The position numbers were made by a program, and so were the translations under genes. From Micrasema longulum (taxonomy: Eukaryota; Arthropoda; Insecta; Trichoptera; Brachycentridae): DNA of 64,000 nt. Shown here piece by piece: positions 54,521 through 64,000 of this stretch. How positions within the stretch are numbered: the stretch's first letter is position 1; the number at the start of each line of letters is the position of its first letter. Where the stretch lies: the NCBI GenBank assembly GCA_022494885.1, contig JAGVSM010000472.1, forward strand, positions 1 to 64,000. Reading direction: 5' to 3'. The notes beneath the pieces were generated by a model. That model made no database searches, had not been told where the DNA came from, and saw only the letters and a program-made list of their open reading frames with translations.

Positions 54521-55164
54521 TTTTTTTTTATATTTTTAGTAAACCTTTATTAGCATAAAAACAATAAATAAAAAAAATAAAAAAATTGAACACTTAAGGT
54601 AAAACTTGTCAAAAAAGAGTATGTTTGGCAAGTTAACAAAATAATGTAAAAAAATTCACAAAAATGTAAAGCAAATAATGAATAAATAAACAATTTCAAA
54701 AATATCAAAAGATACGATTTTGGTATACAATGATAAATATAATATTGAGCATTTTTCAACAGCATACTTTAGTCAGAATAACATGCATTTATTTTAAATT
54801 TGAGAATATAAACGATGTAATACAAAGTAGTTTTTTTTAATGTATTAAATGCAAAAACGCTTTTATTAACAGTAATGTTACAACATGCTATCATATCGCC
54901 GGCGTCGGCCTAACTTAAAAAACTCGTTAACTCCAAATTTTCTCCCTGAAGTGATATTTTAAACGCTCTCGTGGCCGTAGAAAACGTTTTTACTTTATTA
55001 AAAATATAAAAAAAAACACTTATATACAAGTTTTTTACAGCCGCGAAAGCGGAATGTCACCGCTGGTGTAATAATGGCTAAGGTATAACCTATATTGACT
55101 AAATTCACAAACATAAACTAACTTACACCTAATTAAAAATATAAATATATATTATCCATTTTGA
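54521..55164. other. Unassigned AT-rich sequence
   Basis: Nothing recognised. Confidence 0.4.
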
Positions 55165-55430
55165 ATCTATAAAAAAATGGCATAAAATAGATCCTTACAT
55201 AAATAATGAACGACTAACAAAAATTGAAAACGTTAAATACTTAGGACTAACAATAGACAGACAATTGACATGGACAATTCATATCAACAATTTAATTGGC
55301 AAAGTGGCGACATTATCGAGTCACTTTTTCAAAATCAAAAACTTTGGACCAAAAACGGAAAAAATTCTAATGTATGAAACCTATGTAAAAACTAAATTGC
55401 GTTGTATGCAATTACTAAAGTGAACAGTTA
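55165..55430 (+). pseudogene. LINE (Jockey/CR1-like) RT thumb fragment
   Basis: The plus frame reads INNERLTKIENVKYLGLTI, DRQLTWTIHINNLIGKV and MYETYVKTKLRCMQLLK, then stop. VKYLGLxIDxxLTWxxHI is the highly conserved motif just after the RT palm in Jockey and CR1 clades. The catalytic Asp-Asp block upstream is absent. Alignment beyond the LRCMQLL region breaks down. Confidence 0.85.
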
Positions 55431-56494
55431 ACAACAACTAGTCCTAGATTGACTACTTCCTCCATTCTTAAAAGCGTTTTTGTTTTTGTTTTGTATTGGT
55501 TTATATTTTGAGATACATTTAGATAAACTTGTTATTTTTCTTTGTTGTTCTGAAGATGTGCTTAAAAATAATTTCAAAAATCAGTCTTGAATTGAGTTGT
55601 CGTAACTCCGGGGAATGTCAGTTCTATGTATTACGTGATTTATAAAAAAAATAAATAAACTTTTGAACTATTCTAGTAAAAAAAGAATTGACAAATAAGT
55701 TCGTTTGATTACGAAAAAACTTCGTGGAAGATACTTGAATAGAGAAAAATAAAGAAATTATTTATTTCAATTAAAGACATTTGGAAAAATATAATTCTTT
55801 TATTCACAATTAAGATATTTGAATACAGCTTACGTAATCTCCAAGAACTCGGATGATTTATTTTTAACGTCAAGAAAACTGCTTGAATGGTTCATTCAAC
55901 GAAATTTGTACGAAAGTACACATATATAAGACTAACCATTAATAGAATTTCATTGAGTCGAGTTTAATGATGCACAAAAATTTTGATTAAAAATATTTTT
56001 TGTCGATATCTATTTCACGTTTTGACAAGGGATTATGTCTTATTTATTAACGGAGAGCTTTTCTATAGCAAAAAAAAATGTCTGTTAGTTTGACAAATTT
56101 CAATACGATAAATGATTCCAGCACTGAATACAATCAATTGGTAAATCGCGTATCAATAAAGTTCTTAGTCTGTGGTCACGATTGATCACAATTCGATTCC
56201 ACGGTTTTTTGCAATAAATCAGTGAAAGAACCCCTTTGACCAAAATCTTATTATGAGAATACATATTATTTTATTTTAATTTTTAGTTGTTTACTATAAA
56301 TATGTATATAAACGGTCGGTTTCCAAATAAAATAAAATTCGTAAATAAATTAATAACTTCAAAGCATTTAAAGATTTACATTCGGTTTTAAATATCATTT
56401 GATTGGTTACAAAAGTGCACTATATAAACCAAATAATGGTATTTACATTTTTTAAAAAAGTTAAATTGCCATGAGTAAAATATCAAAAATATTT
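55431..56494. other. Unassigned AT-rich sequence
   Basis: Nothing recognised in about 1.05 kb. Confidence 0.4.
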
Positions 56495-56895
56495 TAAGTT
56501 TATCCAAATTTTTGTAGACAATTTTGACAAACTTAGACAAAAAAAATTTGGACAAACTCAAAATATTGTTGATAAATTCACCTGGTCCATGAAGAAGTAT
56601 AGAAATAGAAAAAATAACATTTTCAGGCGTTGCCTAGTATGTAGGTGAAATAATTCAATTAGATAAATCTCACCCGCATAAATAAAGGTTTCGGCTCTTT
56701 AACTTCACAAACACCAACAGATGAAAGAATTGAAAGAATAAAGATGTTCAAATATGGGCAGAATGGTGAATGTTACACAGTGTGTAAAGTGGCCACTTAA
56801 ACCAGCCATTGACAGGTCATAAGCCCTGTAGATGCATATACTTCTATATTACCTTTTCTTAAATGTTCTTCTTCTGTGTTGTAATCTGTTAATCA
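56495..56895 (-). repeat. Family B subtype 2 copy (HEAD, spacer, arm)
   Basis: The inverted HEAD (AAATTTGGACAAACTCAAAA) is preceded by a small facing copy of itself (TTATCCAAATTTTTGTAGAC). The spacer (TTTCAGGCGTTGCCTAGTA) and the inverted arm with TTACACAGTGTGTAA and TTCTTCTGTGTTGTAAT follow. Layout equals the copy at 3410. Confidence 0.8.
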
Positions 56896-59825
56896 ACTAT
56901 TAAACTTAGTCATGCCGACATTTTGCGCCAACTACACTATAACAAGGATTATTTGATAGTTCAATCAAAAAAATAATTGAATCGTAAGCCAACTAAATTC
57001 AGGTATTTGACTTAACATTATTGATAAAACTAAACATACTTGTACAGGTATTTATTGTTAAAAGTTTTCAACACGTTAAATAAATTTTAGTGTTTCAAAC
57101 TGAAATATTTACGTATAATCTTAAATACGTAAATATAACAGTACGATGTTTGTTATACAATAAAACACATTTACGTAAATCATACATTTAATAGGCTTCT
57201 GGAGAACAAAAAGATATAATCGGAAATGTTAGCGGCTAAGTAATTTATGGGGTACTGTAAACTTTTGTTTCAGATAAGCCATAACATTTCTGTAATAATG
57301 TTTCTGTATTATGAAAAAAAAACGTTTCTAATGCATGACAGAAATCTCCTTTATGAATATTGTAATAATATAAAAACATAGGTTAATACAATCAGCATAA
57401 TTTTATGTACGAGTTTGACTCATTTAAAACAGGGATATTGAAAATAGATAACATGTCTACATTACTTCGAAAATTTATTGCAACTCACTTTAAACTGTTT
57501 TTGTTTTGTTTTGTAAACGCATAAAACTCTATAGTAATAATAACTCGATGTTATTTACAAACGAAGAAAAAAATGTTTAAGTGATTAGATTTGTAGATTT
57601 GGGAAAAGAAAGCATATTGTATTTATCACTGTTTGAATTTTATGAATAAATAACATACCTACAAGATCTTAAAAAGTTAGAAAAAGTAAAATTGTACTTA
57701 TTATAAACTTTTTCTTAATATGCATACACAGTTCATAGGCGGTTTCCAAAGCAAGTTGGTAATCATTCCTAAGTTTAATATTTTTTTTTACCTATTTAAA
57801 CGTCTTATAGAAACGAGTTCGGTTTATTAAGAAATAATTTCAGTGTTGATTTGTTGACTAAGAATTTTAACCACTTATTTATAAATCCCAAAACTATTTT
57901 GGATACAAATCCACGAAGAAATACAAACAATACTAGACCCATTCGCTAGAACTGAAAATTAATTAGAGAAATGCCAGGCACATTATTAACGGAATATTAA
58001 ACGCGATTAAATTAATCCAAACCTAACCCAAAATATTTCAATCCCTGGATGTCTGGATCTTACAGCTTAGTCTTGTTTAGTAATGCAAGGAGCGCAGGAG
58101 AAGGAAGAAGTGTATGGAACTGGGTAAAGGGGTCAAGAAAGGAGAGGTAGTGACCAGAAAACATGAACAGGAGGGTCAGTCGCTATAAATAAATTACGAT
58201 CCTTCTCCAACCCTCGAAAAGGAAAGGTGATTTACGAGCTCCGCCCTTGGCAGAATTCCACCTTTGAATCTATCCCTTGGCGTATAATGGACATAGGCTC
58301 CAAGATGGATTATTCTTAATGTATTTAATTCATACCTCTAGTGTGGCAAAATTCATTAGGAAAACGTACAAAGTAAATGTGAACAGAAATGTGAAACCCG
58401 CACGCTTTCTGCTTCCCTGGTATCGGGAATATAATTTGTCAGAAAACAAAGCAAGAAGCTAAGTGAATAAGATGGAAAAGGAGATTAGGATATTTTGATC
58501 AACGTAAAAACATCCACATTAATTACATGGTTGGATAAAATTGATGTAACCTTTTATGTAGTTACCTTCTCGTTATAAAAATCAAACAAAAATATCTGGT
58601 TGTGCCTAAAATAAAAATTATACCCAAAGAGTCAACAAATCTCAGATTCATACGCAAAATAAAAACTCGTTTGAACAAACAGCAAACTTGAATAAAACGC
58701 ATTTTTATTTGTATTTAACGGAAACTTTTGACATAACAATAAACCCTGACAAAATTTTAGACATTATCTTTTAATTGGATTTGTCTGTTTACAACTACAG
58801 TGAAAATTGAAACAACAAAAGTATTTTTTGTGGAAACAGACATTAAAAAAAGTCATCAAATGTTTGTAGATGGTGACATTATCTTGACAGTGGAAATCAG
58901 CGTAGAATCTTTTCAATGAATACCCAGGTGTATAATCGGAAGGACAAACAGTAGAACAAAATAAATAAGACATTGTCATTACGGCTAAAACGAATAAACT
59001 AATTAAATTTGAGTAAAGGTTGGTATTTGATAAATTGTTAAAATTAAACTTTTCAGATTATTTTGTTTTATAAATCGATTATCTAATTATTGTTTTTATA
59101 CAATAAATGCAATTTAGAATCCTTCAAAAGACACTGTTATTCATTTAGCCACTTTTACACTAGGTAAAACGAAAAACTGTTCGAAAACATCTGCAAATAA
59201 TAAGCTATTTGAAAATTCTCTTACATATTTATATCATTAGCTATGGATTTACACTATTTCCAAATTTCTTAACTGTCCAAAGCACAGTTTTTGGTCAAAT
59301 GTAATAACATTAAAAATCGTCAATGTGAAATTGGTCAGCTCTGAGTTGTTGTCACTTATTAATTTTAAGGTATAGATGAGAGTGACTAAAGTACAACTAT
59401 TCAGTTGCAAAAATGATAAAAAAGATATTATATACTAGGAATTCAATACGGAATCTCAAAAAAAAACATAACATAAAGTACCCAAAAAACACTCATATTT
59501 AGGAGACGACGTATGTCAGTTGCAATTTCAATAATTCGACCAATTACTAATAAAACATTTCAGTACTACTACAGAATGGAATCAATGATTCTCAGTATGT
59601 TCAAATATCTTATATTAATACCATTTATTACATAATGTATTTCAATCTATTACTTTTGTACTACTAATTCTTTGGTGTAAATGGCGTAATTACAGATTTT
59701 TTAAATATCTTTTTTCCCTTTCTTTTTATTGAAAGTTATCTTTATTTTGTAATTTTAAGTTGATACAATATTAAGAAAATTTAAGTTTGTTTTTAATTGA
59801 CAGTGATTGATTTAATTTATTTAAA
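56896..59825. other. Largest unassigned stretch
   Basis: Almost 3 kb without a recognisable gene or repeat. A composition shift at about 58080-58310 (GGAGCGCAGGAGAAGGAAG, GAGCTCCGCCCTTGGC) could mark a regulatory or once-transcribed region, but no exon could be supported. Confidence 0.35.
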
Positions 59826-59828
59826 GTG

Positions 59829-60055
59829 ACAGGCGCCGTGGCGCAGTTGGTTAGACGGCTATCTGTGAAACTGGCGTCGCGGGTTCGATTCCCGCCAGTT
59901 GCAAGAAAAAAATCCAAGAAAGATTTTTTCTCAATTGGTCTGGATGTTGTGCTGTATTTTTCATTACCTTCTTCCATATCCCCTCTATCCCACCTGCTGA
60001 CAAGCTTCAAAATAGAGGCTTAGCGGGTTATTCCTTAAAAAAAAAAAAAAAAAAA
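59829..60055 (+). mobile_element. tRNA-derived SINE, family 4, poly(A)-tailed
   Basis: The head GGCGCCGTGGCGCAGTTGG has a good box A (TGGCGCAGTTGG), and GCGGGTTCGATTCCCGCC a perfect box B with a paired T-arm. The body is about 115 bp (TTCCATATCCCCTCTATCC, AATAGAGGCTTAGCGGG) and the end is a run of about 18 A. It is a different family from SINEs 1-3. The open frames across it are repeat-derived. No target duplication was found. Confidence 0.85.
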
Positions 60056-60321
60056 TCTCAAACCGTACTTATATATATTTTAAAAAAATATTTTGTTGAT
60101 GTGAAAATTTTTATATTATATGCAAAAACTATATATAAAAAGCACTAGTTCCACGAACTTTGCACATGTAAATTATTTAATAAAATAAATAAAATGTATA
60201 CAATGTAATTATTAGAGCACACAAAAAAACATGTTTTCAGTGTGGCCTACTTCAAGATTCAAAATTTAAAAATAAATCTTAATGTATAATATAAATCAAT
60301 AAAATTAAAGAAAACTTACAT
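60056..60321. other. Unassigned AT-rich spacer
   Basis: Nothing recognised. Confidence 0.35.
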
Positions 60322-60562
60322 CACCAATGTTTTGAGTATGTCCAAATGTTTGTAGACTGACTGGATTTCCTCCCCAGGAAGTTATTTACTTCTAAATTTG
60401 TTGCAACACAGAATGAAAACATTTTTGAGAAGGTAACACGAAAGTCTAGGTATTTATAGAGCAGCCAATGACAGGCCATAAGCCCTATAAATGTCTAGAT
60501 CTCTAACATCCATATTCCCTTCTCAAAACTGTTTTCCTTCTTTGTAGCAACAAATTTAGAGG
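60322..60562 (+). repeat. Family B subtype 1 hairpin derivative with 10-bp flanking duplication
   Basis: HEAD (TTTTGAGTATGTCCAAATG, ATTTCCTCCCCAGGAAGTT) is followed by short facing arms: TTGCAACACAGAATGAAAAC and TTTTCCTTCTTTGTAGCAAC. AAACTTACAT occurs at 60312-60321 and 60563-60572, a likely target-site duplication. This sets the ends of the family: HEAD on one side, the arm base on the other. Confidence 0.75.
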
Positions 60563-60689
60563 AAACTTACATGTTTACAAAATATCTTTTCAACCATTAA
60601 AACTGTAGTGTGTTTTTTGAACGACCCTAGAAAATCCGGGAAATTTGTTTAAACGAAACAATTTGTAATCTTTAGTGGCTCGTATGTTA

Positions 60690-60760
60690 ATGGATAAATA
60701 CGAGGGTCGACCGATAAATTAAAAGACTTGCGGCGTTTAGCTGAATAATAAACTTAAAAT
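60690..60760 (+). repeat. Possible mariner-like terminal sequence
   Basis: TACGAGGGTCGACCGATAAA resembles mariner terminal repeats starting TACGAGGG with a TA target. No partner end or transposase was found. Confidence 0.25.
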
Positions 60761-60960
60761 GTTTCGTAACTAACATTATGTGGGTTTTAACCAGATTTAA
60801 CTTTCATTTAGGTACACACACAGGGAGAATATAACTTGACCAGTGGTTTTAAATAAACGGTTACCCAAAAGCTTTGAAAATACGCGTAAGTATATTAAGG
60901 TATTTAAATTTGATAAATAATGCACGTGTTTTGTGCCGGTCAAAAAGAAAAAAAGTTTAA

Positions 60961-61060
60961 TATCATCATCACACTCATTGCCGGTGCATTGGGCACTGCT
61001 TTCATACACCAAATGCCGGATAGCTCAATCACCTTTTATATAAAAGTAAGGTGACCGGAC
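60961..61060 (-). mobile_element. SINE family 1, 3' fragment
   Basis: It starts ATCATCATCACACTCATT (inverted GAT tail) and continues with GGTGCATTGGGCACTGC and GTAAGGTGACCGGACTTC. The head is missing; a family G element begins right after. Confidence 0.65.
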
Positions 61061-61065
61061 TTCAA

Positions 61066-61497
61066 ATTGAACGTAGTTATGCAGAAAGCAGCCAGCCATA
61101 AAAAAAGTGAAACTGAGATAGTAGCACTTTTGTGAAAAGACTGAATAATCAAGTCTACACAACAGTTAGAATGTATTTGACTTTAAAAAATGATAAACAA
61201 TGAGAACATTAGTTCTTTTTGTGACAAACAAGAATTCAATTATGTGTTTAACCAGTTTCAAGTATTTTCAAAGAAACGTAAGATTTTTTTAGTGCTGTGG
61301 GTGTTTTTCTGCAAATTGAAAAATGTCGTTTTTGTAATCGACACTATTTTTAGAAGGTGAATAATACAGTTTTTTGTATGAAAGCGGTCTGGCTGTTTTT
61401 AGCTAAACATAGAATTGACCTTACTGCACCTGATAACATTAGTATATCATTTTTTCAAAATTGTGGACTAGCTGCTTTCTGCAAAACCACATTCAAT
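61066..61497. mobile_element. Family G MITE, complete
   Basis: The left end ATTGAACGTAGTTATGCAG continues with AAAGCAGCCAGCC. Read inverted, the right end gives ATTGAATGTGGTTTTGCAG and AAAGCAGCTAGTCC. The 432-bp element has no coding frame. Interior words recur at 22897 and 23891. The superfamily is unknown. Confidence 0.75.
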
Positions 61498-62879
61498 TAT
61501 AGATTTCATCCGCCTTGATAGAAGAATGGTTAGTCTCAGCTAAATAATCGAAACGTTTTCGTCAAAAAGAACAAAAAAATTTAGGCTGAAAAAAGTAGAA
61601 AAACCATTTGTTTTTTCCCATTTGACAAAAAAAACATTAATTTATCTTCTTCTGATGCAACTTACGTTTAAAACCTGGGCCGCGATTACAATGGAAAATT
61701 AAGGACGTTATACCTTCACCATGACGGTAAAGTTGAAGATAAATTCTACCGAGTGATTACGAAGATATGGTACACAACCGACCTTTAAGTTGTGAGGTAA
61801 TTAAATCGGTAATCTTCGTGAAGTGTGTACCAACGGGTCAGGTATCTCTCGGTGACAAAAACTTTGTTCCGCCGAGCAGTTTTTGATTTAATTACAAATT
61901 CAATTTTTCAATCGTTTTAAGGAGGCGTGTTTTTTTCTAAAAAGTCTATTTAAAATACGAGAGAGAAACAAGTAAATTTTGATGTCCAATTAAATTCTGA
62001 TGTAACAGTCAGTTTTGAAAACGAACGGCTAGCACACAAATAATGTTGCCAGATTTTGTTATATTAATACATAAAAGCATCTGGCTCTTAAAATGTTGCC
62101 AGTAAAAATAAATTTAGTTTCTTATTTACCCATCTGTTTTACTATCTTCCAGAGTGTGTACGTATCGATGTGTTAAAACACCCGGCTTTGTAATCATTCG
62201 GTAGATAAACGCAGACGAAGTTAAACATAGCCTTGGGTAATTGTCAAAAGTCATAAAAATCGTATTCAAGCGAGCATTTTTTGCTTAAATTGGGATTTAT
62301 TGGAGTTAATAATCGCTTCGAAGTGACCACTTTTTATCACAGAAGCCTATTTATAATTGAATGATAACAATTTTAAATTGTAATTAAGTAAGGAACGAGG
62401 ACTTAATTTTTGGGGTCATTTATCGGTTAGATTTGATCATGTGACGTCGAGATGTCAAGTCAGTAGAACATATCGAGGTAAATAGAGATAGTACAGAAGT
62501 AAAATTTACCGTATCGGTATGTATCGACGAAGATAGTTTTTATAATCGCGGCCCAGTTGCACATAAAAAAACAATTCAGACAAAGCGATCCATTATGATG
62601 AAAACGAATGTAAGAATTATTGATTTTTAAGTTAATTTTTTTGGTGGAACCCTTATTTTTTGAACAAGGAACTCTTTGTTCATGTTCAGAGGTATTTCCC
62701 AAACCCAAGTGGGGTTCTTTAAGTCTAACAGAAAATGTCCACATAATTGGAATATTTGGATATGAAAAGGGAAATGATTCCTTAATAAAGTGTGATAACA
62801 AATAAATTTTTAATTTAAAAAAATGGATTAAGTAATTCCGACATATTTCTGTCGCCGTGAAATATTAGGGTATCAGAAA
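61498..62879. other. Unassigned; scattered inverted blocks
   Basis: At 61750-61840 ACGAAGAT and GGTACACA are each followed by their inverse (ATCTTCGT, TGTGTACC) in the same left-to-right order rather than nested. This may be regulatory or chance. No gene seen in the rest. Confidence 0.35.
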
Positions 62880-63141
62880 GCTCGAATGGATCTACCTACC
62901 CATATCACAGTCCACTTTAATCTCTCTTCCAATCATCGAGGACAGGCCGAAGTTGCGAATGTTCATCAACTAAAACTCTCTTCCCTCGTCCGCCCGTACC
63001 GTCATCAGCAACCAGGAGCGCAGAAGAGAAGGGAGATCCACCATTAATTACCACTGCTACGGCCCACCGATCCCGATCTGACAACCGAATTAATCTCCCG
63101 CCGATTCCGCTCGACAAAATGGCCGCTCTTGTGCGGATCAT
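62880..63141. other. GC-rich block
   Basis: About 260 bp with many CG dinucleotides (CTCGTCCGCCCGTACCGTC, AAAATGGCCGCTCTTGTG). A 74-codon minus frame covers it but contains no known domain. AAAATGGCCGC resembles a YY1/Pho word. A regulatory block is possible. Confidence 0.3.
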
Positions 63142-63299
63142 CGGGAGACGTAATAATTAGGGAACATGATTGAAAAGTGTTTGATGGACATTCATTTGAT
63201 CGATGAGACAGAGCAGAATTTCAGGGAAATTAAAACATACATATTTTTGACAAATATATTAAAACAAAACAAAGACACTAAATACAAAGTTGACAAATG
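63142..63299. other. Unassigned spacer
   Basis: Nothing recognised. Confidence 0.3.
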
Positions 63300-63410
63300 T
63301 ATTTTTATTAACAAATTACAACAGGGATGGAGAACACCTTAAATAAGGGAATATGGAAGTCTTAGCATTTACCGAGTTTATGACCTGTAATTGGCTGGTT
63401 TTAAGTAATT
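63300..63410 (+). repeat. Family B subtype 2, arm start
   Basis: ATTACAACAGGGATGGAGAA, CCTTAAATAAGGGAATATGG and TTATGACCTGTAATTGGCTG, then it breaks off. Confidence 0.75.
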
Positions 63411-63479
63411 TACAATTTTATTAGTGTTTACGTCATAAACATATATCTAAGACGCGTTTTTATATAATTGAATTGACAA

Positions 63480-63890
63480 ATTAAAACTGGGATGGGTAAT
63501 ACCTTAAATAAGGGAATATGGGGGTCTAGGCATTTAAAGGACTTATGATCTGTCATTGGCTGATTTGAGTGGCCACTTTACACACTGTGTAATATTCACC
63601 ATTTTGCCTATGTTTGAACATCCCTATTTCTTCGATTCTTCCATTTGTTGATTTTTGTGAGCTAAAGAGCCGAAACCTTTATTGTTGTGAGGAGATTTAT
63701 CTGACTGAATTATTTCACATACTAGGCAACGCCTGAAAACAATTTTCCAATTTTGAAACTTCTTCTTGGACCAGTTGGTTTCATTACAATATTTGAGTTT
63801 GTCCAAATGTTTGTAGACAAAAGACTGGATTGAGCCCTCTCGGGAGTCATCAAGTAAAACATATTACAAAAGGGGTGAAGAACATAAACA
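63480..63890 (+). repeat. Family B subtype 2 copy (arm, spacer, HEAD, arm start)
   Basis: The arm has AAACTGGGATGGGTAATACC and TTTACACACTGTGTAATATT; the spacer has TAGGCAACGCCTGAAAACA. HEAD (TTTGAGTTTGTCCAAATG, CCTCTCGGGAG) follows, then the start of another arm (TTACAAAAGGGGTGAAGAAC). The continuation into a second arm supports a tandem or circular-unit origin. Confidence 0.8.
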
Positions 63891-64000
63891 AAAGAAAAAC
63901 TCAAATTTTTGTTTTTATTTTTGCCACTACTGTTTTAATTTACTGCCTTATATTTAAAAAAATCTAATGTTCGGGTCAGAATTTTTTTATTTTTTAGCTA
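63891..64000. other. Window edge, unassigned
   Basis: AT-rich, nothing recognised. Confidence 0.3.

Noticed and set aside
59829..59902. Functional tRNA gene
   Set aside because: Box A and B are good, but the sequence continues into a SINE body and poly(A) tail; the anticodon arm does not pair convincingly.
62917..63141. 74-codon minus frame in a GC-rich block
   Set aside because: GC-rich DNA yields open frames by chance; no domain, no partner, no splice context.

Overview
This window looks like non-coding, repeat-dominated nuclear DNA from an arthropod, most probably an insect. The evidence is the high A+T content (roughly 70% by eye), the absence of any long or domain-bearing open frame, and many decayed LINE reverse-transcriptase tails of types common in insect genomes. 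tRNA-derived SINEs, DNA-transposon skeletons (piggyBac-like, hAT-like, a THAP-bearing terminal-inverted-repeat element) and several palindromic families are also present. The species cannot be named from the sequence. I found no intact host protein gene, no rRNA gene, no functional tRNA gene and no CRISPR array. Open frames above 60 codons are random AT-rich frames or frames inside repeats.

Layout. 0-9 kb: a LINE C-terminal relic, two copies of an abundant modular repeat (called B here), a candidate promoter-like GC block at 4.6-5.0 kb and an antisense LINE fragment at 8.2-8.9 kb. 10.7-11.97 kb: a B copy split by a piggyBac-like element, which itself holds two fold-back elements (family A). 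12.4-18.6 kb: a full-length B fold-back copy, LINE relics and a 380-bp palindromic MITE. 19.0-21.9 kb: a tiny retroposon with a perfect target duplication, then a 1.67-kb hAT relic with a perfect 8-bp duplication, a transposase C-terminal remnant and a nested SINE. 22-33 kb: B, G, C and H family repeats, nested SINEs and numerous LINE tails. 33.85-35.55 kb: a TIR element with the start of a THAP zinc finger. 36-42 kb: mostly unique AT-rich sequence with a second C repeat. 42-45.1 kb: SINEs, three LINE fragments and a second THAP-like start. 46-54.5 kb: LINE tails, a third C repeat beside a perfect-looking palindrome, a hammerhead-ribozyme-like motif at 49.88 kb, tandem B units, A family copies and a GC-rich block. 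55-64 kb: one LINE fragment, further B copies, a poly(A) SINE, a G-family MITE and a GC-rich block at 62.9-63.1 kb.

The elements interact by nesting. Three insertions interrupt identifiable older copies, so their boundaries are fixed by the sequence itself: piggyBac-like in B, SINE in hAT, SINE in SINE. The most unusual items are the hammerhead-like fold, the pair of THAP start exons that both lose the consensus after Thr-Phe-His, and the B and A fold-back families. All motif and fold statements are by eye; no alignment or folding program was run.
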